Origin: Shewanella abyssi
GTDB taxonomy: Bacteria; Pseudomonadota; Gammaproteobacteria; Enterobacterales; Shewanellaceae
NCBI RefSeq assembly: GCF_023284025.1
Contig: NZ_JAKIKR010000042.1
Span: forward strand, 1-47,143
DNA length: 47,143 bases
Direction: 5' to 3'
The position numbers were made by a program, and so were the translations under genes. Below are positions 32,074 to 40,960 of the stretch, one piece after another. Numbering within the stretch: position 1 is the first letter of the stretch; the number at the start of each line of letters is the position of its first letter. Below the pieces are notes generated by a model. That model was not told the origin of the DNA, searched no databases, and saw nothing but the letters and a program-made list of their open reading frames with translations.

Positions 32074-33903
32074 ATGTGTGGAATAGTAGGCGCAGTAGCG
32101 CAAAGGGATGTTGCAGAAATTCTAGTTGAAGGATTAAGACGACTTGAATACCGCGGTTATGACTCGGCAGGTGTTGCTGTACTTAATAATGGTGAATTAA
32201 GCCGTACTCGCCGTGTTGGTAAGGTGCAGGAGTTGTCATCAGCACTTGAAACTCAACCGCTTTTTGGTGGTACTGGTATTGCACATACTCGTTGGGCTAC
32301 CCACGGTGAACCCAATGAGCGTAATGCGCATCCACATCAGTCAGAAGGTGATATTGCCGTGGTACATAACGGTATTATCGAAAACCATAATAAGCTACGG
32401 GTGATGCTTAAAGGCTTAGGCTATACCTTTGCATCAGACACCGATACCGAAGTCATTTGTCACTTGGTTCATCATGAACTTAAAACTCACGACAGCTTAC
32501 TTGCAGCAGTTCAAGTAGCTGTTAAACAGTTAGAAGGTGCTTACGGTACCGTGGTTATCGACCGTAGGGATAGCCAACGTATGATAGTTGCCCGTAGTGG
32601 CAGCCCGTTAGTGATTGGTTATGGCTTGGGTGAAAACTTTGTTGCTTCCGATCAGTTAGCTTTACTTCCAGTGACTCGTTCTTTTGCTTTCCTTGAAGAG
32701 GGTGATGTTGCTGAAGTGACTCGTCGTGAAGTTAACATCTTTGATGTTGATGGCAATGCCGTTGAGCGTGAAATGAAAGAGTCTGAAGTCACCCATGATG
32801 CCGGTGATAAAGGTGAGTATCGTCACTACATGCTAAAAGAGATCTATGAGCAGCCAACAGCGATAGCGCATACCCTCGAAGGACGTATTGCAGGCGGCAA
32901 AGTTTTAGATGCAGCATTTGGTGAAAATGCCGCTGAATTCTTAAAAGATATTAAACACGTACAGATCATCGCCTGTGGTACTAGTTACCATGCGGGTATG
33001 GCGGCGCGTTATTGGTTAGAGGGTTGGGCGGGTGTTTCTTGTAACGTCGAAATTGCTTCAGAGTTCCGTTACCGTAAGTCGCATCTGTTCCCGAATAGCT
33101 TATTAGTGACCATTTCACAGTCTGGTGAAACCGCTGACACATTAGCGGCAATGCGTTTAGCGAAAGAGATGGGCTACAAAGCAACGCTGACAATCTGTAA
33201 TGCGCCCGGCTCATCGTTAGTCCGTGAGTCAGATATGGCTTACATGATGAAAGCGGGCGTCGAAATAGGTGTTGCATCAACTAAAGCATTTACTGTGCAA
33301 CTCGCGGGCTTATTAATGTTAACCACCGTGATAGGCCGCCATAATGGTATGTCTGAGCAGGTGGAAGCGGATATTACCCAGAGCTTGCTGTCTATGCCAG
33401 CTAAAGTCGAACAAGCATTAGGTTTAGACGATGCCATCGCAGAACTTGCTGAAGACTTTGCCGATAAGCACCACGCACTCTTTTTAGGTCGCGGCGATCA
33501 ATACCCGATTGCGATGGAAGGTGCGCTGAAGCTAAAAGAGATCTCTTATATTCACGCCGAAGCCTATGCATCAGGTGAGCTTAAGCATGGCCCACTGGCA
33601 CTGATTGATGCTGATATGCCAGTTATCGTTGTGGCCCCAAACAATGAGCTACTTGAAAAGCTTAAATCTAACGTCGAAGAAGTACGCGCTCGTGGCGGTT
33701 TAATGTATGTGTTTGCGGATGTAGATGCCGAGTTTGAGTCGGATGACACCATGAAGGTGATCCCAGTGCCTCATTGTGATGAGTTTATGGCACCGCTTAT
33801 CTACACTATTCCTCTACAACTGTTGTCATACCATGTGGCATTGATTAAAGGGACTGATGTAGACCAACCTCGTAACTTGGCTAAATCCGTTACGGTAGAA
33901 TAA
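32074..33903 (+). CDS. glmS: Glutamine--fructose-6-phosphate aminotransferase
   Basis: GlmS makes glucosamine-6-phosphate from fructose-6-phosphate and glutamine, the first step towards UDP-GlcNAc. The 609 residues open MCGIVGAVAQ with the nucleophilic Cys2 of the glutaminase domain, then RRLEYRGYDSAG and HTRWATHG. Two SIS domains follow with SQSGETADTLAA, and the end is LAKSVTVE. No glmS ribozyme is visible upstream, as expected in gammaproteobacteria. Confidence 0.98.
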   Translation: MCGIVGAVAQRDVAEILVEGLRRLEYRGYDSAGVAVLNNGELSRTRRVGKVQELSSALETQPLFGGTGIAHTRWATHGEPNERNAHPHQSEGDIAVVHNGIIENHNKLRVMLKGLGYTFASDTDTEVICHLVHHELKTHDSLLAAVQVAVKQLEGAYGTVVIDRRDSQRMIVARSGSPLVIGYGLGENFVASDQLALLPVTRSFAFLEEGDVAEVTRREVNIFDVDGNAVEREMKESEVTHDAGDKGEYRHYMLKEIYEQPTAIAHTLEGRIAGGKVLDAAFGENAAEFLKDIKHVQIIACGTSYHAGMAARYWLEGWAGVSCNVEIASEFRYRKSHLFPNSLLVTISQSGETADTLAAMRLAKEMGYKATLTICNAPGSSLVRESDMAYMMKAGVEIGVASTKAFTVQLAGLLMLTTVIGRHNGMSEQVEADITQSLLSMPAKVEQALGLDDAIAELAEDFADKHHALFLGRGDQYPIAMEGALKLKEISYIHAEAYASGELKHGPLALIDADMPVIVVAPNNELLEKLKSNVEEVRARGGLMYVFADVDAEFESDDTMKVIPVPHCDEFMAPLIYTIPLQLLSYHVALIKGTDVDQPRNLAKSVTVE

Positions 33904-33919
33904 GTAAAAGCGTATATAT

Positions 33920-33962
33920 CGATAAAAGTGTTGGTAGACATTAAAGTTTGTCACTTTTATCG
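33920..33962. repeat. Hairpin downstream of glmS
   Basis: CGATAAAAGTG (33920-33930) is exactly inverted as CACTTTTATCG (33952-33962). Short inner pairings extend the stem. There is no T run, so it may protect the glmS mRNA end rather than terminate. Confidence 0.6.
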
Positions 33963-34102
33963 GTCTAAGGGGGAGTTGGTAGAAAAGCACTGACTCATTT
34001 TTCCCCTAAGACATTTTAGCTGCCTATAAGTCTCAATGTTGCCTCTATCAAGCTCCGCATTATTATTTACAGAAAGAAAGGTCGTGGCGTTTGGCCCATA
34101 CC

Positions 34103-34142
34103 GTATTTTAAAGGGAAAAGTGTTTGTTCCCCTTTAAAATAC
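34103..34142. repeat. 13-bp perfect inverted repeat
   Basis: GTATTTTAAAGGG (34103-34115) is exactly inverted as CCCTTTAAAATAC (34130-34142) with a 14-base centre. No T run follows. It could be an operator, a small mobile remnant or an RNA structure. Confidence 0.8.
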
Positions 34143-34271
34143 CTCTCAGAGTTCCTGTGAAATCTATTCAGAAAAATTATCAACTGGAAGAGTGAAAACT
34201 AAAATACTCTTTTAAATAAGTTTTTTTCGTTTGTTTATATTAGTATTTTTCACGTATACATTTAGCTTGTC

Positions 34272-34285
34272 TTGATTTATATCAA
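34272..34285. promoter_or_regulatory. FNR/EtrA-type binding site
   Basis: TTGATTTATATCAA matches the FNR consensus TTGAT-N4-ATCAA at every fixed position. It lies 326 bases before the next gene. Candidate -10 hexamers (GATATT at 34304, TACAAT at 34321) follow at distances that would suit activation. Confidence 0.65.
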
Positions 34286-34610
34286 GGTTTTTTCTTATTC
34301 ACTGATATTTTTCAACAGTTTACAATGGCCCTCCTTTGCGCGTAAACCTATTGATACATCAGAGGTTAGCCTTTAATTCTGAATTAGTAATTAAATTTAG
34401 CGAGTTATTAGGTTCATCTTTTTTATATTGGTTTATTAACCCAATGTCTGAATGAAATATCCTTTTTATAGTCTGTTAATTAATTCACTTGTAAAAAGAA
34501 TGTTTACTATGTTGCACGCCTCGCGTCACTGGATACAATATACTTGGTGGCTGTTCACAGTAAATAACTTATGAGTCACATGGTCTTATTCTAATAATTT
34601 AGTAGGTAAT

Positions 34611-37427
34611 ATGATGATGAAGATGAATTTAATTTCTTTAGGGATTGCAATCGCAGTTGGGGGAACTTCCTTCACCTTAGTCGCTCAAGAAGACAATAGT
34701 ATCGATGTTGTTGAAGAAGAGATCGAGGTGATTCAGGTCACGGGTTCCAGAATTGGTCGAACAGATATGGAAGGTGTGGATCCTGTCGTGGTGCTGTCTG
34801 CGGATGATATTGTTACCCAAGGTCATGCGAATGTATTCGATGCTCTTAACTCTCTAGCACAAAATACCGGACAATTTATTGGCGAAGAAAACTCTAATAA
34901 CTTTAATGCTAATGCTCAAGCGATAAACCTGAGAGGTTTTGGTGCTGGCTATACATTGACACTCATCAATGGTCGACGTATTCCAGTTCTACCTAAGCCA
35001 TCTGGTGGTTTGGGAGGGAATGTTGTTAACTTAGCCATGATCCCTACAGAAGCAGTGAAACGTGTTGAAATATTGAGTGGTGGTGCTTCTGCTATTTACG
35101 GTTCTGATGCTGTTGCTGGTGTCGTCAATGTGATACTGAAAGATGACATTGATTACACTCAGGCAACGGTGCGTTTTGGTGACACCAAAGACGGTGGTGG
35201 CCAAAGTAAGAAGTTTACCTTTAGTACGGGTGGCCAACTGGATAAGCTGAGCTATACCGCCATCATTGAAGTTGATCAGCGAGATCCTATTTATGGTGAT
35301 GATAGAGATTGGTTTGATGAGCCTACAGATGGGCCTGATGCCAGTCGACATGGCCTGCCACAAGTTATGTCCTATTGGACGCGTTATCAACCAAAGTCAT
35401 GGATGCTGAATGATCTATCTGGCCGCTGTGAAAATCTTGGCTACCAAGACGTGCAACCAGGCTGGATAGGTGAAGATGACGCTTTTGACCCTGATCCTTA
35501 TTACTGTGGTGACAACGTGTATGACACTTACACGATTAGAAACGCGCGCGACAATGTTTCGGCATTTGTGAACCTAGACTATGAGCTCGATGATGGTCGT
35601 TTATTTGCGACGCTAATAGGCACTCAATCTTCAGCCGATGCCGGTATCTACCGGTATAGTTTTGATGCTAACTATGATGTTCGAACTGACATTAATGATT
35701 CAAGCACATGGCAAGGCAGTCGCCATGTCTATCGTCAGTTTAGAAACTTTGAGGTGCCGACATCGAACCAAGAGTTTGATGAGTCGGTGTTGATAGGTAT
35801 TGTCGGTATTGAAGGGGTTATTGCTGATGAGTTTGATTACTCTGTAACATTCACTGGCAGCCAATATGATTATAAAGACTCTGTTGTGCGATTAGATGAT
35901 CAGAAGATGCTTAGTCTTATGTTTGGTGAAAAGGGCGTTGACTGGGATCAGCCATGGGACGGCGACCGTTGGGTTGTAGTCAATGCCTCACAGCTGAATG
36001 ATAATTTTGAACCAAATAGTAACATCGACTTTTTCGGTCAATTAACTCCTGATATGTTCGAAGACGCGCTGCACACATCTGTTGGCGAAGGTGATTCCTA
36101 TCTATATAGCTTAGCATTTGATCTCGTCGGTACCATGTTTGAGCTGCCAGCAGGCGATTTGCAGTTCGCTTTTGTGGGTGAATACACCAAAGAAGGTTAT
36201 AAATTTGATACGGATGAGAAGACGGTTCAAGGGGAGATCTTTGGCTGGAGTGGAATTACTGGCGAGGGGGACCGAGACCGTTATGCTGTTGGGCTGGAGT
36301 TAGCGGTGCCTTTAGCTGATTCAGACAGTAGTATTGGTTATTTAGAAGCAAAGCTGGCTGGACGTTATGATTACTATGATGATGAGTCTGACGTTGGCGG
36401 CGCTTTTACTTATCAAACGGGTCTCTCTTGGCGGCCTATTGATGAGCTGTTAGTCAGAGGTTCATACGCCACTTCATTTAGAGCACCCGACATGCATTAC
36501 ATGTACGCTGGTGAAAGTTCATCATTCGTTTCAAGTACTGACTACCTAACCTGTGTACAAGATGAAGGACTAACATCTGGGCAAGGCTGGGGAGATTGCA
36601 GTGATGATTATGGTACCGGTAGTATTCGTCAGAACTCCCAAGGTGATCTGTCGCTTGAGGAAGAAACCGGTGACAGTCTCAATATCGGCATAGTGGCGGA
36701 TATAACCGATGATTGGTCTGTTACTGCTGACTATTATGAGATAAGCCTAGAGAAGAAGGTCGGCACTATCGGGGCGAGTACGGTATTGCGATATGAAGCT
36801 GAATGTACAGTAGGTTTTGACCAGTATGGCAATAGTATCGACCCTAATTCAGCTAAGTGCCAAGAGATGCTGAGTCGAGTTTCCCGTGGTGGTGCGCGTG
36901 GCGGAGTCAAATCCATTGTAACAAGCCCATTCAACACCGGTGTGCGTGAGCAAAAAGGGATGGACTTATCTTCCAGTTATACTTATGAGTTTGATCGATT
37001 CGGCTCTATTTTCTTCAACCTCAATTACACCCATATTTTTGAGACTAATGAAAAGTATTTACCTGAAGATGAGCTAGAGGATATTCGTGACGCCCAATGG
37101 AATACTGAGTTTAGAACTCATACCACCGGTACCTTAGGTTGGTATAATGATGATTTAGCTATTTCACTGTTTGCCAATCGTTTAGGAAGCTCGCCTGTCC
37201 GCTGGTCGGAAGATGAAAACGAGCGTTACGATGCTTGGACTCGCGTTAACCTAAATACAAGTTATCAAATTATGGATGAACTTAGCATTACTGCCTCAGT
37301 GGTAAATCTGTTCGATGAAAAACCACCGCAACATGAATCTGAGAAATGGTGGCCGTTTGCTGACATTTCTAAGTACAACGCTGTAGGAATGGAATACTTC
37401 GTTACTATGAGTTACAAGTTCTACTAA
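34611..37427 (+). CDS. Large TonB-dependent receptor
   Basis: This is a 938-residue outer-membrane receptor with a signal peptide (MMMKMNLISLGIAIAVGGTS..., cut near VAQ). The plug contains EVIQVTGSRIGRTDMEG, LINGRRIPV and VEILSGGASAIYGSDAVAGVVN. The last strand ends MSYKFY. The GSRI start and its size resemble the large receptors of Alteromonadales and Xanthomonads that import oligosaccharides, peptides or other ligands, but the substrate is not evident. It differs clearly from the siderophore receptor at 28906. Three tandem ATG codons make the exact start uncertain by two residues. Confidence 0.9.
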   Translation: MMMKMNLISLGIAIAVGGTSFTLVAQEDNSIDVVEEEIEVIQVTGSRIGRTDMEGVDPVVVLSADDIVTQGHANVFDALNSLAQNTGQFIGEENSNNFNANAQAINLRGFGAGYTLTLINGRRIPVLPKPSGGLGGNVVNLAMIPTEAVKRVEILSGGASAIYGSDAVAGVVNVILKDDIDYTQATVRFGDTKDGGGQSKKFTFSTGGQLDKLSYTAIIEVDQRDPIYGDDRDWFDEPTDGPDASRHGLPQVMSYWTRYQPKSWMLNDLSGRCENLGYQDVQPGWIGEDDAFDPDPYYCGDNVYDTYTIRNARDNVSAFVNLDYELDDGRLFATLIGTQSSADAGIYRYSFDANYDVRTDINDSSTWQGSRHVYRQFRNFEVPTSNQEFDESVLIGIVGIEGVIADEFDYSVTFTGSQYDYKDSVVRLDDQKMLSLMFGEKGVDWDQPWDGDRWVVVNASQLNDNFEPNSNIDFFGQLTPDMFEDALHTSVGEGDSYLYSLAFDLVGTMFELPAGDLQFAFVGEYTKEGYKFDTDEKTVQGEIFGWSGITGEGDRDRYAVGLELAVPLADSDSSIGYLEAKLAGRYDYYDDESDVGGAFTYQTGLSWRPIDELLVRGSYATSFRAPDMHYMYAGESSSFVSSTDYLTCVQDEGLTSGQGWGDCSDDYGTGSIRQNSQGDLSLEEETGDSLNIGIVADITDDWSVTADYYEISLEKKVGTIGASTVLRYEAECTVGFDQYGNSIDPNSAKCQEMLSRVSRGGARGGVKSIVTSPFNTGVREQKGMDLSSSYTYEFDRFGSIFFNLNYTHIFETNEKYLPEDELEDIRDAQWNTEFRTHTTGTLGWYNDDLAISLFANRLGSSPVRWSEDENERYDAWTRVNLNTSYQIMDELSITASVVNLFDEKPPQHESEKWWPFADISKYNAVGMEYFVTMSYKFY

Positions 37428-37447
37428 GTGAGTGTAGTTTAAATGAT

Positions 37448-37478
37448 AAAAGCCAGTTGCTCACGCTACTGGCTTTTT
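37448..37478 (+). terminator. Terminator after the large TonB receptor
   Basis: AAAAGCCAGT (37448-37457) pairs with ACTGGCTTTT (37468-37477). The flanking A and T runs may let it serve the minus-strand gene ending at 37494 as well. Confidence 0.88.
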
Positions 37479-37493
37479 TAATGCGGATAAAAG

Positions 37494-37769
37494 CTATTTC
37501 TCGGCAGCGCCTTTCTCTTTTGCTATTTTTATATCGAAATTGTCTAGTAGTAACAAGGTGTCTGCGATTGCTGCTTTGAGTTTTCCTGCGGGTGGCGAGC
37601 TGAGCTTTTTAGCTTGTTTTAAGGTTTCTCGCCGAGTGACAAACTCCAGCATGGTTTCGAGCTCTTTCGGGCAATCAATATCAAGAGGAGGGAGCTTTTT
37701 AGCCGCGGCATTATTATAGATTTCGAACTCACTTTTTAAGTGATCTTGAGCTTCTCTGATTCTTTCCAT
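37494..37769 (-). CDS. Unknown 91-residue protein
   Basis: I do not recognise this protein. It begins MERIREAQDHLKSEFEIYNN and is charged and mostly helical, with a leucine-rich stretch DTLLLLDNFDIKIAKE near the end and no signal peptide or membrane segment. GGGGAT lies before the ATG. A second small gene upstream (37908-38105) shares EIYNN and an identical 16-base DNA segment near its start, so the two may be diverged duplicates. Confidence 0.6.
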   Translation of the reverse strand: MERIREAQDHLKSEFEIYNNAAAKKLPPLDIDCPKELETMLEFVTRRETLKQAKKLSSPPAGKLKAAIADTLLLLDNFDIKIAKEKGAAEK

Positions 37770-37865
37770 ATAAGTTGTATCCCCAGTATATGATTAACCC
37801 ATAACTCGAAGCTAACTTATTAACAATATTTAAACAAGTTAGCCGCGTAAAGTTAGCCCGTTAGA

Positions 37866-37874
37866 GGGGGGGGG
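37866..37874. repeat. Run of nine G
   Basis: An uninterrupted G9 tract lies between the two small genes. Such runs are prone to slippage in replication and in sequencing. It is outside both coding frames. Confidence 0.85.
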
Positions 37875-37907
37875 AGAGTGCTTGTTGATTACTCTTTTGT
37901 ATTGCTT

Positions 37908-38105
37908 CTATGGCTTTAAGGTTTTCTTATGTAGGCGAATAATATAAGAGTTCTTAAATTCGAATTCGTCGCCAGCCAATATTGATTCCTTGACTTGAGG
38001 GAGCTCATCTAAAGGGAGACCTTTAGAAAGCAAGATGAGTAACGCCTTAGATATGTGCTTAGTTTCTGAACAAAGTGATCTGTTATTATAGATTTCGACC
38101 TGCAT
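37908..38105 (-). CDS. Unknown 65-residue protein
   Basis: I do not recognise this protein. It begins MQVEIYNNRSLCSETKHISK and continues ALLILLSKGLPLDELPQVKE, ending in basic residues. AGGG precedes the ATG with good spacing, so translation is plausible. The 5' DNA segment TTATTATAGATTTCGA (38083-38098) recurs in the gene at 37494-37769 (37711-37726). Confidence 0.6.
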   Translation of the reverse strand: MQVEIYNNRSLCSETKHISKALLILLSKGLPLDELPQVKESILAGDEFEFKNSYIIRLHKKTLKP

Positions 38106-38347
38106 ATACGCCCTAAAGACAATGTGTTGACTCTATTGATATCAACTTTGGCTGAAAAGAAGTGCTTGTTGGTTGTGGCGACAAGCTAAATGACATTATT
38201 GACAATAACGGTCTAATTTATCAAGTGTTAGCTTTTTAGCACGTTAAGTAGATCTTTATCTACTGGCAATTAGGCTATTTAGGCTGGGTAAAGCGGGGAA
38301 GTGATAGGCCCACGTAGACAGTGGGCGCTTAAATTGGAAGTGTGATG

Positions 38348-39097
38348 TTAGCCAAACTCTCCACTGACATAACCTTGCGTACGTTTATCGACGGGGTGAT
38401 TAAATATTTGGCTTGTTTCACCATGCTCTACTAACTCGCCCATCCAGAAAAAAGCCGTTTTATCTGAGATACGTTTGGCTTGATTCATCGAGTGAGTCAC
38501 TATCACTATGGTGAACTTCTTACGCAGTTCATCCATAAGCTCTTCAATCTTATGAGTCGCAATAGGATCCAGTGCGCTGGTGGGTTCATCCATCAATATC
38601 ACTTCTGGTTTCATGGCTATGGTGCGGGCGATACAAAGCCTTTGTTGTTGGCCACCCGATAAGCCTTGGCCTGGTGAGTCCAGTCTGTCTTTCACTTCAT
38701 CCCAAAGTGCCGCACTGCGCAGTGCTTCCTCTACAGCTTCGTCTAATAGCCGCTTATCCTTTACGCCTTGGGCTTTAAGTCCAAAAGCAACGTTCTCATA
38801 GATACTCATTGGAAACGGGTTTGGCTTTTGGAACACCATCCCCACACGCATTCTTAGCTGCTTAACATCGACATCTTGGTAGATGTTGCTTCCCTCAAAC
38901 ATCACATCACCATTAATCTTCACCCCAGCGACTAGATCATTCATGCGATTGAGCGTGCGCAGCAGTGTTGATTTTCCACAACCAGAGGGACCGATAAGTG
39001 CGGTTACTTGGCGTGATGGTATTGCCATTGAGATATCTTTTAGCGCATGGTTATCGCCGTAAAATAGGTTTAAGTTGTTCACTTCTAGCTTATTCAT
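38348..39097 (-). CDS. pstB: Phosphate ABC transporter ATP-binding protein PstB
   Basis: PstB is the ATPase of the high-affinity phosphate importer. The 249 residues carry Walker A GPSGCGKS (36-43), the PstB-typical TLNRMNDLV, the signature LSGGQQQRLCIARTIAM, and Walker B VILMDEPTSALD. It is the last gene of the pstSCAB run, 12 bases after pstA. phoU, which often follows, is not present next to it. Confidence 0.98.
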   Translation of the reverse strand: MNKLEVNNLNLFYGDNHALKDISMAIPSRQVTALIGPSGCGKSTLLRTLNRMNDLVAGVKINGDVMFEGSNIYQDVDVKQLRMRVGMVFQKPNPFPMSIYENVAFGLKAQGVKDKRLLDEAVEEALRSAALWDEVKDRLDSPGQGLSGGQQQRLCIARTIAMKPEVILMDEPTSALDPIATHKIEELMDELRKKFTIVIVTHSMNQAKRISDKTAFFWMGELVEHGETSQIFNHPVDKRTQGYVSGEFG

Positions 39098-39109
39098 AGG
39101 GATAGCCTT

Positions 39110-39967
39110 TTAAGATTTTATCAAACGGGTAGCAATGAATTTGGTGGTCATGTTGAGTAGTAGAACTAATACAATCAGTACTGTCGCGGTAGCATAAGCC
39201 TGATCCCACTCGTGTTGGGTAAAGAGTTCTTGAGTGAGCTTATATAGATGTACGGTTAAGGTTCGGCCAGAATCGAGCACAGATTCAGGTATTTGGGTGA
39301 CCATACCCGCGGTTAAAAATACCGGTGCAGATTCACCAATGACCCTACCTATGCTTAAGATTATTGAGGTGATAATACCCGGTAGAGCACTCGGTAAAAT
39401 GAGGCGCCAGATGGTATAGATTTTTGAGCTGCCAAGGGCATAACCACCTTCACGGTAGCTCATGGGGACTGCAATAAGCGCCTCTTCTGTGGTGCGGATG
39501 ATCACCGGCAGTATCAACATCGCTAACGTTAACGAACCTGAAAGGATAGAGAAGCCTAGGCCTAAAGTGGTGACGAAGAAGGTCATACCAAATAAGCCAT
39601 ACACAATGGATGGGATCCCAGCAAGTGATTCAGTGCAAAAACGGATAGTTTTAACCACGTTACTGCCTGGCGCCGCATACTCAGTTAAGTATATGGCCGT
39701 CATAATACCGATGGGTGCAGCGATTGCGAGTGACAGGCCAACCATATATACAGTTGACACTATCATGGCCCAAATACCAGACGCTTCACCTATACGGGTG
39801 TAGGAGCCGGTAATGAACTCCCAACTAACATAGGCCAAGCCGTTGCTTAATATGTGCCATACCACCCACAGCAGAAATAAAATGGTGATGGCGGCTGCGG
39901 CCCAAATGGCAGCAAACAACAGCTTGTCTTGAAGGTCTCTATTAAAAATACGTTTATCTTGAAGCAT
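39110..39967 (-). CDS. pstA: Phosphate ABC transporter permease PstA
   Basis: PstA is one of two inner-membrane channel subunits. The 285 residues contain about six membrane segments and the permease motif EALIAVPMSYREGGYALGSS. The ATG shares one base with the pstC stop (TAATG), which implies coupled translation. Confidence 0.96.
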   Translation of the reverse strand: MLQDKRIFNRDLQDKLLFAAIWAAAAITILFLLWVVWHILSNGLAYVSWEFITGSYTRIGEASGIWAMIVSTVYMVGLSLAIAAPIGIMTAIYLTEYAAPGSNVVKTIRFCTESLAGIPSIVYGLFGMTFFVTTLGLGFSILSGSLTLAMLILPVIIRTTEEALIAVPMSYREGGYALGSSKIYTIWRLILPSALPGIITSIILSIGRVIGESAPVFLTAGMVTQIPESVLDSGRTLTVHLYKLTQELFTQHEWDQAYATATVLIVLVLLLNMTTKFIATRLIKS

Positions 39968-40872
39968 TAGTAGCTCCTCTTACGGTTTAGAAATAACAAA
40001 CTCGCATTGAGTAAAACGATAAACACCAATAATACGATGCCCGTTGAGTAAAGAGCGCTGGAGTGAATGCCGGTAGCGTAAGACATCTCCATTGCGATAT
40101 TAGCCGTTAAGGTTCTGGCTGGTTCTAGTATTGACCCCGGCATGGCTGGCGCGTTACCCATCACCATAATAATGGCCATTGTCTCGCCAATGGCGCGGGC
40201 TACACCGAGCGCTACACCGGTAAATATACCGCTGCGAGCAGCAGGAATGAGTACTTTAAAAACAGTGTAAATATGTGATGCACCAAGCGCTAAAGCACCC
40301 TCTTTATAAACGGGAGGTAGCGCTCTTAGGGAGGTTTCAGAGATGGTTATCACTGTTGGCAATATCATAATGGCCAATACAATTATTCCCGCAAGAATAG
40401 TGTTACCAGCAGGAATATTAAAGATGGTTTCGATAGCAGGAACGATGATGATGAGTCCAAAGAACCCGTATACAACCGATGGGATCCCGGCTAATAGTTC
40501 AACAGCAGGACGGACTATATTTGCTAGCCACTTTGGGGCGAGCTCCGCTAAGAAAACGGCGGTTAGAATGGCAATGGGTACACCAATGATGACCGCACCC
40601 GCTGTTGATATAAGGGTCGACATTATCATCGGCAAGATGCCGTAAAGTGCTGGAGGCAACCATTCACGACCAAAAACCAAGTTGAGTACGCCGGCTTCTT
40701 TAAAGGCAGGGAGTCCCTCTTGGAATACAAACCAACCAATGGTAGTGACAGAGGCTACTCCAATCATGGCACTGGCTAGAAATAACAGATGGAAAAAGAG
40801 TTCTTTCCAATCATAGTTTTTTGCTGGGGCGAGTTGCAGTCCTTGCGCTCGGGCTTTACTGGTTGTGCTCAT
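39967..40872 (-). CDS. pstC: Phosphate ABC transporter permease PstC
   Basis: PstC pairs with PstA. I chose ATG at 40872, giving 301 residues beginning MSTTSKARAQGLQ, because GAGG is well spaced before it. A frame from 40914 would add 14 residues that do not look native. It has about six membrane segments and the loop SLRALPPVYKEGALALGAS. Confidence 0.95.
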   Translation of the reverse strand: MSTTSKARAQGLQLAPAKNYDWKELFFHLLFLASAMIGVASVTTIGWFVFQEGLPAFKEAGVLNLVFGREWLPPALYGILPMIMSTLISTAGAVIIGVPIAILTAVFLAELAPKWLANIVRPAVELLAGIPSVVYGFFGLIIIVPAIETIFNIPAGNTILAGIIVLAIMILPTVITISETSLRALPPVYKEGALALGASHIYTVFKVLIPAARSGIFTGVALGVARAIGETMAIIMVMGNAPAMPGSILEPARTLTANIAMEMSYATGIHSSALYSTGIVLLVFIVLLNASLLFLNRKRSY

Positions 40873-40920
40873 CACTTGGCCTCGATGTCTTACGACTAAT
40901 AAGACATGAATCAAATTAAT

Positions 40921-40941
40921 AAAGAGGAGCGGCAGCTCCTC
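40921..40941 (-). terminator. Stem-loop between pstS and pstC
   Basis: GAGGAGC (40924-40930) pairs with GCTCCTC (40935-40941). On the minus strand it is followed by TTTATTAATTT. It probably reduces read-through or protects the pstS message, giving more binding protein than permease. Confidence 0.65.
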
Positions 40942-40960
40942 ATTAATGGTTGCTCTATTA

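Larger units (their letters stand above)
33904..34610. other. Long gene-free region before the second TonB receptor
   Basis: These 707 bases contain the glmS hairpin, a second strong hairpin at 34103-34142 and an FNR-type site at 34272-34285. The rest is AT-rich. No gene was seen on either strand. If the FNR site acts at a nearby start, the receptor mRNA would have a leader of nearly 300 bases. Confidence 0.6.

Noticed and set aside
31990..32074. glmS ribozyme upstream of glmS
   Set aside because: The gap is only 83 bases, with none of the ribozyme core, and the element is not found in this bacterial group.
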